Shown here: in pieces, positions 1-7,214 of the stretch | Numbering within the stretch: the first letter of the stretch is position 1 | How the letters are laid out: every line of letters begins with the position of its first letter | NCBI GenBank assembly: GCA_023426425.1 | Contig: JAFAAT010000280.1 | Location: 1 to 14,984 of the forward strand | Reading direction: 5' to 3' | Length of the DNA: 14,984 nucleotides | Origin: Bacteroidota bacterium | Lineage (GTDB): Bacteria; Bacteroidota; Bacteroidia; Chitinophagales; Chitinophagaceae | Notes under the pieces: generated by a model | Told to the model about the DNA's origin: nothing | The model's input: only the letters and a program-made list of their open reading frames with translations | Database searches by the model: none | Made by a program: the position numbers and the translations under genes

Positions 1-339
1 ATCGAGTCTGGAGAGGTCGAGCGGGGTGTTGGGGTGGAGGGAGACGATGATTATGTTTTCCTGGCGGTTGTTGCAGTCTTCCGGATTGTTGGCGACTTCG
101 AGGACCTGGGATGGGGAGGTGAGGATGCCTTCTGTGAAGAGAAAGCCGAGGGCGAGCTCCGGGTCGTTGCCGGGAGTTCGCATGGTGACGGATATGGATT
201 TAGTGGATCTGTTGGTGGTGGGGCCGTAGAGGAGTCGGATCTCGAGGGGCTCTTCTACAGCCAGATGGTCGAGCTCATCGGAGGAGGAGTCATTAGAGAA
301 TCTCTTTATAGGAAAGCTGTGGATGGAGGATTGAGGCAT
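1..339 (-). CDS. fdhD: FdhD, formate dehydrogenase accessory sulfurtransferase (N-terminal part, cut by window edge)
   Basis: FdhD carries sulfur from a cysteine desulfurase to the molybdenum cofactor of formate dehydrogenase in the cytoplasm; without it the enzyme is inactive. The 113 residues visible begin at ATG 339 and stay open to the window edge. Recognition rests on two blocks: EEPLEIRLLYGP at residues 29-40, and the stretch SVTMRTPGNDPELALGFLFT at 50-69, followed by EGI. Both match the well-conserved N-terminal half of the family. The CxxC sulfur-carrying loop lies near residue 120 in E. coli FdhD, so it falls beyond the edge and cannot be checked here. The start codon is only 6 bases after the mobA stop, so the gene is the last visible member of an operon with mobA. 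The codons are rich in C-ending triplets such as TCC, CTC and ACC. The family call is firm; intactness is unknown. Confidence 0.92.
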   Translation of the reverse strand, partial: MPQSSIHSFPIKRFSNDSSSDELDHLAVEEPLEIRLLYGPTTNRSTKSISVTMRTPGNDPELALGFLFTEGILTSPSQVLEVANNPEDCNNRQENIIIVSLHPNTPLDLSRLD

Positions 340-345
340 GGAGGT

Positions 346-951
346 TTAGGATTTGGGAGTGAGGCTTACCGGAAGTGAAGCTTTAAATGCGTTCAGGTCT
401 TCGGGAGTGTCGAAACTACGCAGGCTTTGGTGGTCTGAAGGGGTTAGTAGAAGTGTGTTATATGCCTGGAGGAAACGTCGAAGGGAGTGGTTACCCTGAT
501 GGAATGACTGCATCAGGTATTGTAACGTATCATGTTGGTATACAGCAAGTAGAGGCTCTGGTATTTGGCCGTTGGTGCTTGTAAATGCGACAGATCTATT
601 CGACTCGAGTGAGGCGGCGGCCAGACATTGGATATCAGAAGGAGAGAGGAGCGGATAGTCGCATCCTATGACCAGGAAAGATGCCTGCGGATAAAGCATA
701 ACTGCAGAAAGTAGTCCGGCCATAGGGCCTATGTCGCCAAGGGAGGGGTGGTCGGGAATAAACTCGTAGGAGCGGTCGATATGCGGAGCCTGAACCTGGC
801 TGCAGGAGATGAAGGCCTGGCTGCAGAAGGGTTTCAAGAGATTATATACGTGGTAGCGTTGGGGGAGGCCATGGTAGTTTATGAGGCTTTTGTCGGTGCC
901 CATGCGGGAGCTTTTTCCGCCAGCGACCACCAGTCCGAACAGAGGATTCAT
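346..951 (-). CDS. mobA: MobA-like molybdenum cofactor guanylyltransferase
   Basis: MobA transfers GMP from GTP to molybdopterin, giving the guanine dinucleotide cofactor used by DMSO-reductase-family enzymes such as formate dehydrogenase. The 201-residue length is normal for the family. The nucleotide-binding signature AGGKSSRMGTDK is at residues 10-21, with the conserved Lys at 21. GPMAGL is at 75-80, and GCDYP at 96-100 holds the metal-binding Asp98. The C-terminal FDTPEDL at 180-186 matches the usual NTPEDL element. The ATG overlaps the stop of the upstream NTPase by four bases (948-951), a classic sign of translational coupling, and fdhD follows after 6 bases. The closely related CTP-using MocA enzymes share the same fold and cannot be strictly excluded, but the fdhD neighbour favours a formate-dehydrogenase-type guanine cofactor. 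Confidence 0.9.
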   Translation of the reverse strand: MNPLFGLVVAGGKSSRMGTDKSLINYHGLPQRYHVYNLLKPFCSQAFISCSQVQAPHIDRSYEFIPDHPSLGDIGPMAGLLSAVMLYPQASFLVIGCDYPLLSPSDIQCLAAASLESNRSVAFTSTNGQIPEPLLAVYQHDTLQYLMQSFHQGNHSLRRFLQAYNTLLLTPSDHQSLRSFDTPEDLNAFKASLPVSLTPKS

Positions 952-1442
952 GAGCGGGGGAGATTATCGAGGGAGGAACAAGTGATTGAATTCTGTATTT
1001 GATAGTGGGTGATGGCGCGGGAGAGGAGGTAGTCGCGGACTACCAGGAGGAGGTTTCCATTGACCACACCGGCCTGGTATGCGGAGATTATTTCGGAGAC
1101 TGCGGGTTCGAGTCCGGTGTTTCTTTCGATCTCGAGCTTTCCAATCTCATCGATGATGAGCCAGGAGGGTTGGAGGGGTACGGACTGGCGGAGGATGGAT
1201 TGGGCGGTTTGGAAGACCTCGTTATTGAACCTGAAACGGCCGACGGAGATATGGTTTGGGTGGGTGGCAGGGACCTCGAGAGGGTGCATGGTGGTGGTTG
1301 CTATGTCGAGCAGGCAACGTTTGCCGTCTATGTCGGGGGTGAGGATTCCGGCTGCGTCGGGGCAGTTGCTGACCCATTTGGCTAGGAGGGTGGTTTTACC
1401 GCTTTGAATAGGTCGGCTGAATATGTAAATATTATTTCTCAA
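948..1442 (-). CDS. THEP1-like P-loop nucleoside triphosphatase
   Basis: This is a 164-residue P-loop NTPase resembling the THEP1 (nucleoside-triphosphatase) group. The phosphate-binding loop RPIQSGKTT is at residues 10-18. A GILTPDIDGKR block at 32-42 resembles the usual GIxTPExR element of THEP1 proteins. The Walker B strand WLIIDEIGKLEIE is at 94-106, with Asp98 and Glu99. The first Gly of the Walker A pattern GxxxxGKT is Arg10 here, which is unusual. The gene overlaps the upstream membrane-protein gene by 11 bases and mobA downstream by 4, so the three are almost certainly translated together. Reaction and substrate are unknown: purified THEP1 proteins hydrolyse several NTPs, and an energising or cofactor-handling role beside the membrane protein is only inferred. 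MobB, another small P-loop protein found next to mobA, is an alternative, but the Walker B context fits THEP1 better. Confidence 0.75.
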   Translation of the reverse strand: MRNNIYIFSRPIQSGKTTLLAKWVSNCPDAAGILTPDIDGKRCLLDIATTTMHPLEVPATHPNHISVGRFRFNNEVFQTAQSILRQSVPLQPSWLIIDEIGKLEIERNTGLEPAVSEIISAYQAGVVNGNLLLVVRDYLLSRAITHYQIQNSITCSSLDNLPRS

Positions 1443-2445
1443 GTTGATGTGGATAGAGACTGATGACTAAAAATACTAAAACGAAGCGAGAGAAACGATG
1501 GAGCCCGGTGTGTTGGCTGGCGAGCTGATAGGCGGGGCGAATCCAGGTGCGGAATTCGGGAAGGGCGGTGATTATTTGGCGGACGCCGGCTTTTTCGTTG
1601 GTGCTAGCTTTGGAAAGTCTGCGTTGGATCAGCCATTTGAGCGTGGGGTTGATGACAAAGACGAGGAAGCAGATGACCGCGAGGGTGCGCAGGATGAGGT
1701 AGAGTGCGCGGCTGGAGATGGCATTGCCTGAGAAAAGGACGGTGATGATAAAGGCGAGGACGAGGGTATAGCTGACGATTTTTTTGAACCTATTGCTTTT
1801 CCGGGGTTTGGCAGGTTCCGGGATGGAGGAGGGAGGAAGTTCGTTTAGCTTTTGGATAATAGAGGTGGCGTGGGAATCAATTCGGGCGGGTAGGTGGCCG
1901 ATCCACCAGCGGAGTGCCAGGCCCCATAGTGCGTAGACGCCGGTGTATGCGGCGATGATCCAGAAGGAGAATGAAGTATCTGGCGGTAGGTGAAGTTCTT
2001 TGATGATGGACGAGAACAAACGATCGATGGCCTGCCAGAGGGAGCTGCCAAAGATGACTGTGGCGACGATGATCTTTTGGAGTGCGGATTCTACCATTGA
2101 GAGGGTGGCGAGGAGGATGGCGGCTATTTTGAAAGATGGGATGATGCGGAAGAGGCAGGCACCGAGGAGGCCCTGGAAGCCGACCGCGAGGTAGGCGGGC
2201 GGAGGGGACTGGGGGCTGACGGCAGCTTTTACCATGATGACCAGGATGGTGGCCTGGAGGACCTGGCGGAAGGAGTTTTGGCTGTAGCGGGCGATGAGGC
2301 TGATGAGGATGACAGCGAAGGCGCCAACGAAGAAGCCGGTGAAAGGGAGGTGGAGTGCATGCATCCAGCCGCCGAGGCCCGACTCAGCGAGGGCCCAGAG
2401 GGTAGTGAGGCGGAAGATGGATTGTTGGGAGGTTTGGGTGGTCAC
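1432..2445 (-). CDS. Polytopic inner-membrane protein of unknown function, first gene of the mobA-fdhD operon
   Basis: I do not recognise the family with confidence. The 337-residue protein has strongly hydrophobic segments at about residues 35-53, 62-78, 84-105, 108-135, 160-182, 223-240, 250-272 and 315-331. A proline- and lysine-rich cytoplasmic-type linker at about 205-222 divides an N-terminal block of five or so helices from a C-terminal block of three. The N-terminal block carries a GGWMHALHLPFTG stretch (25-37) and AVSPQSPPPAYLAVGFQGLLG (75-95), which look like conserved substrate-pocket or packing motifs. The two-part layout loosely recalls ECF-type transporter membrane subunits, but no diagnostic motif is visible. 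The reading frame starts at GTG 2445; no ATG is available until residue 28, after the first conserved block begins. It overlaps the NTPase gene by 11 bases, so its job is probably linked to molybdenum-cofactor enzymes. Confidence 0.8.
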   Translation of the reverse strand: MTTQTSQQSIFRLTTLWALAESGLGGWMHALHLPFTGFFVGAFAVILISLIARYSQNSFRQVLQATILVIMVKAAVSPQSPPPAYLAVGFQGLLGACLFRIIPSFKIAAILLATLSMVESALQKIIVATVIFGSSLWQAIDRLFSSIIKELHLPPDTSFSFWIIAAYTGVYALWGLALRWWIGHLPARIDSHATSIIQKLNELPPSSIPEPAKPRKSNRFKKIVSYTLVLAFIITVLFSGNAISSRALYLILRTLAVICFLVFVINPTLKWLIQRRLSKASTNEKAGVRQIITALPEFRTWIRPAYQLASQHTGLHRFSRFVLVFLVISLYPHQLEK

Positions 2446-2460
2446 ATTACTAAGGTAATA

Positions 2461-2568
2461 TGTTTAGTCGGTGAGTTGGTGAGGAGTGTAGTTGATGTGA
2501 GGGTTAGAGTGATTTGCTTAGTCAGTGAGTTGTTGATTTGCGTAGTGGATGTGAGGGGAAGAAGGGTG
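2461..2568. repeat. Tandem duplication, two copies of a 54-bp unit
   Basis: Copy one is 2461-2514 and copy two is 2515-2568. Over the first 43 bases, 35 are identical; the last 11 bases have drifted apart. The shared core reads TTAGTC, then GTGAGTTG, and ends in GATGTGAGGG. The pair fills most of the 134-base gap upstream of the membrane-protein gene (minus strand), where the operon's promoter would be expected. No TAnnTTTG box was found in either copy on the minus strand. A duplicated operator is possible; simple slippage is equally possible. Confidence 0.75.
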
Positions 2569-2579
2569 GCGGATATGAG

Positions 2580-3179
2580 TTAGCGAATGCGCCGGATTTC
2601 GAGGTCGATGAGGGCGTGGTCGATATGAGCCTGTTCGAGGATACCGTTGCGGTAGCGGTATTTATTCTGCTTTTTGCTTTTCGTGTCGGTGAGGGTGTAG
2701 AGGTTGGTGCCTGTGTTGCGGATGGTATTTACCTGACCTGCCATTTCTGAGTAGACATGAGTTGTGCGGGCGGGCTCGTGGAAATAGAGTAGGGTGCCGC
2801 TGTAATCAAACCTGCGGTTGTGGTAGATTATGTTTTTATCCTTCCTGATTTCGTAGCGGTTATCCTTCCAGGTGGTTGTGCATGAATTGTGAAGTTTGTC
2901 ATTGACATATGCTACCGAGGAGCCGTTGTGGAGGAAACCCTGTTTATAAGTGGCTCTGGATGAATAATTTACTTTTTGATTGAGCAATATTTTGAGGTTC
3001 ATTTCCGTTACTACTTCATAGATAGTGGCGTCGCCCTGGGTGGATTTGGTAGCATGTATTTGGCCGACCCGCTGCCCTTCGTGTAAAACCACATATTGAA
3101 GTTTTACTGTGGAGCTAGTGGTGGCCGGAGAGGGAGAGGCGAAGCTGAGGAGGCAGTATGCGAAAAAAGAACTCAACAT
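2580..3179 (-). CDS. Small exported protein, possibly DUF6134-like
   Basis: This is a 199-residue protein with an N-terminal hydrophobic stretch (about residues 1-16) ending in ASPSPA, consistent with export, although the usual positive N-terminal residues are missing. No in-frame ATG lies upstream before the TAA stop, so the ATG at 3179 is the best start. The mature part is rich in short alternating polar and hydrophobic strands (KLQYVVLHEGQRVGQIHA at about 26-43, IYEVVTEMNLKIL at about 53-65), suggesting a beta-rich lipocalin-like or barrel-like fold. It has several YxxG and NG turns and a basic C-terminus. The overall pattern resembles the Bacteroidota proteins grouped as DUF6134, but that assignment is from memory of the family's look and is tentative. 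It is separated by 134 bases from the operon downstream and is divergent from the gene at 3380. No function can be stated. Confidence 0.7.
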   Translation of the reverse strand: MLSSFFAYCLLSFASPSPATTSSTVKLQYVVLHEGQRVGQIHATKSTQGDATIYEVVTEMNLKILLNQKVNYSSRATYKQGFLHNGSSVAYVNDKLHNSCTTTWKDNRYEIRKDKNIIYHNRRFDYSGTLLYFHEPARTTHVYSEMAGQVNTIRNTGTNLYTLTDTKSKKQNKYRYRNGILEQAHIDHALIDLEIRRIR

Positions 3180-3379
3180 GACAGTGATTGTAATTTACTG
3201 AACTAAAATGGTTTGGCCGAAAAATACGTACCAAAGCACAAGCGGGCCCGGGTGAAAAAGCAGCTGTGCTGGCACAACCTTTAGACACTAGGCAAAAAAC
3301 GATGCCTGAAAGGGTTTAACTTTTTAGAAGGAATATAGGGCATACACCGTGCCATATATTAATTAAAGAAAACAAGGTT

Positions 3380-3622
3380 ATGAGCAGTTTGGAATTAGAG
3401 CAATTGGGAAAGTGTATGGATCACCTTGCTTACGTACTGAATAAGATAGGAGTCAAAGAAGCCAGAATCAACAATGGAACTGTTGATTTTAGCCATGATG
3501 GCTCTCCAATAAATCAAGAACTCATGCATAATTTATGCAACCATATATCGACTCTTTACCGTGAAGATCTCGCAGAGAAAGAGGAGGAAGATGTAGATCC
3601 TGATTTTTACTTCAGTATATAG
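3380..3622 (+). CDS. Small acidic protein of unknown function
   Basis: This 80-residue protein has an ATG start and no recognised domain. The N-terminal half (residues 3-25) could form an amphipathic helix. A central HDGSPINQELMHNLCNHI segment (about residues 39-56) could form a second helix. The tail (64-77) is strongly acidic, with a run of Glu and Asp. Two Cys residues (12 and 53) are far apart and do not suggest a metal site. The gene is noticeably more AT-rich than its neighbours (AAT, AAA, GAT and ATA codons are common), which could mean recent acquisition or weak expression. A purine stretch AAAGAAAACAAGG precedes the start. Coding is supported by the clean frame, the upstream purines and the helical pattern, but no homologue comes to mind. 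Confidence 0.6.
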   Translation: MSSLELEQLGKCMDHLAYVLNKIGVKEARINNGTVDFSHDGSPINQELMHNLCNHISTLYREDLAEKEEEDVDPDFYFSI

Positions 3623-3681
3623 CAGTGGCATTCGTACTCTCCGAATGAGTATGTTTAGTGCAGATGTCGCAGGTTTGCCCT

Positions 3682-3689
3682 TAGTTTTG
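3682..3689 (+). promoter_or_regulatory. Putative Bacteroidota -7 box (TAGTTTTG) for the ABC exporter
   Basis: The octamer fits the Bacteroidota primary-sigma -7 consensus TAnnTTTG. It ends 17 bases before the ATG at 3707, giving an inferred short leader of about 11 bases. No TTG is found at the expected distance for a -33 box, so the call rests on one element. Such an octamer arises by chance several times in 15 kb. Confidence 0.35.
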
Positions 3690-3706
3690 CAGCCATAAAT
3701 TAGTAC

Positions 3707-5506
3707 ATGGCAAGAAGACAGGGAGCAGGCGAGGATTTGCCGAAGGCGAAGCTGACCAAAGAAAACATGCGGGAGGGGCTGGTAATATTTAAGTACCTGC
3801 GCCCTTACCGGCAGAAGTTTGTTTTGGGGTTGGTGTTTATTGCGCTATCGGCGGGTACTACTATGGCATTTCCTTACCTGTTGAAGTTGTTGATAGACAG
3901 TGCACAGGCCATTGAGGAAGGGGCGGTTCCGGATTGGTCGCCGGGGCAGATTGCGCTGGTGATGATTGGTGTGCTTACCTTTCAGATGATCTTTTCGTTT
4001 ATGCGCATCTACCTGCTAACCTATGTGGGAGAGCATGCGGTGGCGGATATGCGGAAAGATATCTACCGGAAGATGATCATGATGCCGATGGATTTCTTTG
4101 CCCAGCGGCGGGTGGGGGAATTGAGCAGTCGTATTAGTACGGACGTGGTTCAGATACAAGATGCGGTGACTGTGGTGCTGGCGGAGCTGCTGAGGGGAGT
4201 GCTTACCCTTATTATTGGGATAGGGTTGATCCTATATTTATCCTGGGAGCTCACGCTGGTGATGCTGTCCGTGATTCCAGTCATTATTGTAATAGCGATT
4301 GTTTTCAGTAAGAAGATAAGGAAGTTTTCCCGGCAGGCGCAGGACCAGCTTGCGGATTCCGGGACAATTGTGCAGGAAACGCTTCAGGGGATCAGCAATG
4401 TGAAAGCCTTTAATAATGAATGGTTTGAGATAAGGAGGTATAGTAAGAGCATCCAGGATGTAGTGATGCTAGCGGTGAAGAATGGACGCTACCGGGGGAT
4501 GTTTGTTTCTTTTCTGCTGTTTAGTGTGTTTGGCGCTATTGTGTTTGTGATCTGGTATGCGGTGTATGTGCAGCGGATGGACTTTGGTAGTCTGACGGCG
4601 TTTGTAGTGTTTACGGCATTTGTGGGTGGAACGATGGCTGGGTTTGCGGACATGTATAGCCAGTTGCAGAAGACACTGGGCGCGACGCAGAGAGTGAGGG
4701 AATTGCTGAGGGAGGAGACAGAGCAGGTAAGTGTTTCAGAGGAAGACCTCAAGGAAGAGTTTAGGTTGCAGGGGGCGGTGGAATTTAGGGATGTAGTGTT
4801 TACCTATCCGTCGAGACCGGAGGTGAGTGTGCTGGAGCAGGTGAATATAAAAGCCGAGCCGGGGCAGCAGATTGCGTTGGTTGGGCCGAGTGGAGCGGGG
4901 AAAAGTACCTTGATCTCGTTGTTGCTTAGATTTTATGAGGAACAATCGGGAGAGGTGTTGTTTGATGGTAGGCCTGCTAGGGAGGTTCCGTTGAGTCAGC
5001 TCAGAAAACAGATGGCTCTGGTGCCGCAGGACGTGTTGTTATTTGGTGGGACGATAGAGGAGAATATAGCGTATGGTAAGCCTGGGGCGAGTCAGGCTGA
5101 GATAGAAGACGCGGCGAGGAAGGCGAATGCGCATGAGTTTATTAATCGGTTTCCGGAAGGATATAAAACAATGGTGGGGGAGCGGGGAGTAAAGCTTTCG
5201 GGTGGTCAGCGGCAAAGGCTGGCGATTGCGCGGGCGATATTGAAAGATCCGACAATATTGATACTGGATGAGGCGACCAGTTCGCTGGATTCTGAGTCGG
5301 AGGCGCTGGTGCAGGAGGCGCTGGATAATCTGATGAAGAACCGTACTTCTTTTGTGATTGCGCACAGGTTGTCGACAATCCGGAACGCGGATCAGATACT
5401 TGTGTTAGAGCATGGGAGGGTTAAGGAGCAGGGGACCCATGCTGAGTTGATCAGGATAGAAGATGGGTTATACCGGAGTTTGAGTAAGCTGCAGTTTGAG
5501 GTGTAG
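3707..5506 (+). CDS. MsbA-type ABC exporter (fused permease and ATPase)
   Basis: This is a complete half-transporter of 599 residues, expected to work as a homodimer in the inner membrane and pump a lipid, peptide or drug-like substrate outward. The membrane domain spans about residues 35-320 with six predicted helices (for example 38-58, 82-106, 157-178, 183-200, 265-290, 292-312). The ATPase domain carries every required motif: Walker A GPSGAGKST at 393-401, Q-loop Gln441, signature LSGGQ at 497-501, Walker B ILILDE at 517-522 with catalytic Glu522, and the H-loop His553. The FTYPSRP A-loop region (about 365-371) has the stacking Tyr367. This layout is that of MsbA, BmrA and the many Bacteroidota exporters annotated as ABC transporter ATP-binding protein/permease. 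It stands alone, with no periplasmic adaptor or outer-membrane partner nearby. The substrate cannot be told from sequence. Confidence 0.93.
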   Translation: MARRQGAGEDLPKAKLTKENMREGLVIFKYLRPYRQKFVLGLVFIALSAGTTMAFPYLLKLLIDSAQAIEEGAVPDWSPGQIALVMIGVLTFQMIFSFMRIYLLTYVGEHAVADMRKDIYRKMIMMPMDFFAQRRVGELSSRISTDVVQIQDAVTVVLAELLRGVLTLIIGIGLILYLSWELTLVMLSVIPVIIVIAIVFSKKIRKFSRQAQDQLADSGTIVQETLQGISNVKAFNNEWFEIRRYSKSIQDVVMLAVKNGRYRGMFVSFLLFSVFGAIVFVIWYAVYVQRMDFGSLTAFVVFTAFVGGTMAGFADMYSQLQKTLGATQRVRELLREETEQVSVSEEDLKEEFRLQGAVEFRDVVFTYPSRPEVSVLEQVNIKAEPGQQIALVGPSGAGKSTLISLLLRFYEEQSGEVLFDGRPAREVPLSQLRKQMALVPQDVLLFGGTIEENIAYGKPGASQAEIEDAARKANAHEFINRFPEGYKTMVGERGVKLSGGQRQRLAIARAILKDPTILILDEATSSLDSESEALVQEALDNLMKNRTSFVIAHRLSTIRNADQILVLEHGRVKEQGTHAELIRIEDGLYRSLSKLQFEV

Positions 5507-5613
5507 GAACACTCATGGGCAGTTGAATGAAATCAGCTCAGTATAAGGCAGACATTTATTGGAAGTTTGCATCATAAAGAATTATCTTGTCGGGAAATTG
5601 TATCTATAACAAT

Positions 5614-6828
5614 ATGAAGACACGTAATCTCTTTCTGATTCTGGCTATTGCATGTATGGGGCTGTCGATCAGTGCCTGCAAAAAAACTACCGACGAGAAC
5701 AATCTGCAGACCATCACGGTTGGGGGCTTGCTGTCGAAGACCGGTAACTGGTCTACACTGGGTATCACTTCAGAGGCAGCGATGAATATTGCTGTGGAGG
5801 ATATCAATAAGTACCTGGAACAGTCAGCGTCTAAATATCGCCTGGCGGTGCAAACCTTTGATACTAAGCTTGATCCGATACTTGCTACGCAGTATTTGTC
5901 ACAGTCACATGCGAAGGGATATAAGTTCGTGATTGGTCCGCAGTCCAGTGCTGAAGCTGCGGCAGTGAAGGCATATGCAGATTCAAGTGACATACTGGTG
6001 ATTAGTCAGAGCAGTACGGCGGGCAGTTTGAGTATTGCTGGTGACCATTTGTTGAGGTTTTGTCCGGATGACAAGCTGGAAGGTGCTGCTATGGCGAAGA
6101 CCATTTATGGGCAGGGCGTGCGTGGACTGGTGACGGTGGCGAGGGATGATGCTGGAAATAAGGGGCTTCAGAGTTCGGTAGGTAATGCATTTGCTGCGCT
6201 TGGTGGCGAAGTAGATGCTAAACCAGTGTATGCGGTTGATCAGACGGATTTTACTGCGTTGCTGGCAGATATCAAGGCACAGGTTCAGGCGTATACGGCA
6301 GTTCATGGAGCTTCCGGGACCGGAGTTTACCTCGCTTCATTTGACGAGTTTGTGCAGATATTTGAGCAGGCGGCTCAGGATCCGGAATTATCTTCTGTAA
6401 AATGGTATGGTGGAGATGGTGTGGTTCATAGTGCTGCACTGACTGCAAGTCCTGCGGCTTCGGGATTTGCTGTGGCTACTAACTATTTTGCTCCGGCGTT
6501 TGGACTGCCACAACAGGCACAATCCAAGTGGATGCCAGTAGCCCAGGAGATTCAGGCGCGGACCGGGTTGAGCGCTGATGCATTTGCGCTGGCGACGTAT
6601 GATGCCATGTGGGTGATTGCGAAGACCTATAGTTCGATGAATACTTATCAGCCTACGTTTGAGACATTGACAGAGCGGTTTTTGGCTGAGGCGGATTTAT
6701 ATTATGGAGTTACGGGATCTACCTTGCTGAATGAGGCTGGTGACCGCGCGATTGGAAGTTTCGACTACTGGGGAATTGAAAAACAGAATGGAAACTATGT
6801 TTGGGTGTTGAAAGGACGCTCTGAATAG
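5614..6828 (+). CDS. Periplasmic-binding-protein lipoprotein, Leu/Ile/Val-binding (LivJ-like) type
   Basis: This lipoprotein of 404 residues has the type-1 periplasmic binding fold (Peripla_BP_6 group), which binds amino acids or other small molecules between two lobes. The start is placed at ATG 5614 because MKTRNLFLILAIACMGLSIS followed by AC is a textbook lipoprotein signal: basic start, hydrophobic core and lipobox ISAC with Cys22. An in-frame TTG at 5587 would add nine polar residues in front and spoil it. Family hallmarks are GGLLSKTGNWSTLG soon after the signal (about residues 38-51), FVIGPQSSAEA in the first lobe, SQSSTAGSLS, and RFCPDDKLEGAAMAK at the lobe hinge. No permease or ATPase gene flanks it: the ABC exporter upstream is of a different class, and a terminator-like hairpin follows. 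It may serve a distant transporter or act as a sensor or scavenging protein. The ligand is unknown. Confidence 0.88.
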   Translation: MKTRNLFLILAIACMGLSISACKKTTDENNLQTITVGGLLSKTGNWSTLGITSEAAMNIAVEDINKYLEQSASKYRLAVQTFDTKLDPILATQYLSQSHAKGYKFVIGPQSSAEAAAVKAYADSSDILVISQSSTAGSLSIAGDHLLRFCPDDKLEGAAMAKTIYGQGVRGLVTVARDDAGNKGLQSSVGNAFAALGGEVDAKPVYAVDQTDFTALLADIKAQVQAYTAVHGASGTGVYLASFDEFVQIFEQAAQDPELSSVKWYGGDGVVHSAALTASPAASGFAVATNYFAPAFGLPQQAQSKWMPVAQEIQARTGLSADAFALATYDAMWVIAKTYSSMNTYQPTFETLTERFLAEADLYYGVTGSTLLNEAGDRAIGSFDYWGIEKQNGNYVWVLKGRSE

Positions 6829-6851
6829 GATTCCAGGAAACTTAATATCAT

Positions 6852-6917
6852 AAAATGCCGGGTTCTCAGGACGATTTAGCATTTGCTAAGCGGGACGGAC
6901 TGAGGAACCGGCATTTT
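6852..6917 (+). terminator. Compound hairpin, probable rho-independent terminator after the binding-protein gene
   Basis: The outer arms are 6852-6869 and 6900-6917. They pair over 18 positions with two mismatches (AAAATGCCGG against CCGGCATTTT at the base). An inner stem TTAGC/GCTAA at 6876-6880 and 6885-6889 sits in the loop. A run of six T (6914-6919) follows the outer stem on the plus strand, and an A run precedes it, so it could stop transcription from both sides. It lies 23 bases after the stop codon. Confidence 0.7.
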
Positions 6918-7214
6918 TTGTTTGAGTTTGGTCCTGGGTTAATAAATAAATGAACGGGTTACCTCAACCTGATTTTTGTATTAATTATTGGTCGTGCTTT
7001 GTAGTTGCTGGTTGACCAGAATCTGAAGGGAGTGGTTTCTATATCCTTATTTGTTACCGATCAACTTATGGATGGTGCTGAGGCCTTATTCGGGTTATCG
7101 CCTTCCAAGCATAATTGGCATTATGTTAACTAACGCCTTTTCCTTTGCCTGCCTAAGTCTGTTGTTTACGTTCATCTCATTGGTTGCAGGACCCTCACAT
7201 CCGCTAAACTAAGA

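Noticed and set aside
34..378. Plus-strand open frame of 114 codons
   Set aside because: It lies antisense to fdhD, whose protein matches a known family; the Gly/Val-rich translation is an artefact of the skewed base composition.
999..1385. Plus-strand open frame of 128 codons
   Set aside because: It is antisense to the THEP1-like NTPase with its P-loop and Walker B; no domain is visible in the plus-strand product.
3290..3307. AGGCA/TGCCT short inverted repeat upstream of the gene at 3380
   Set aside because: Only five pairs around an A-rich loop; expected by chance in this much intergenic DNA.
3629..3647. CATTCG/CGAATG inverted repeat after the small acidic gene
   Set aside because: Six pairs with no T run, and an alternative pairing is equally good; too weak to call a terminator.
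5587..5613. In-frame TTG start upstream of the binding-protein gene
   Set aside because: It would add nine polar residues before a perfect lipoprotein signal; ATG 5614 is better.
6920..7210. Possible small RNA or tRNA in the gene-free stretch
   Set aside because: No cloverleaf, no strong promoter box and no stable fold could be found by eye.
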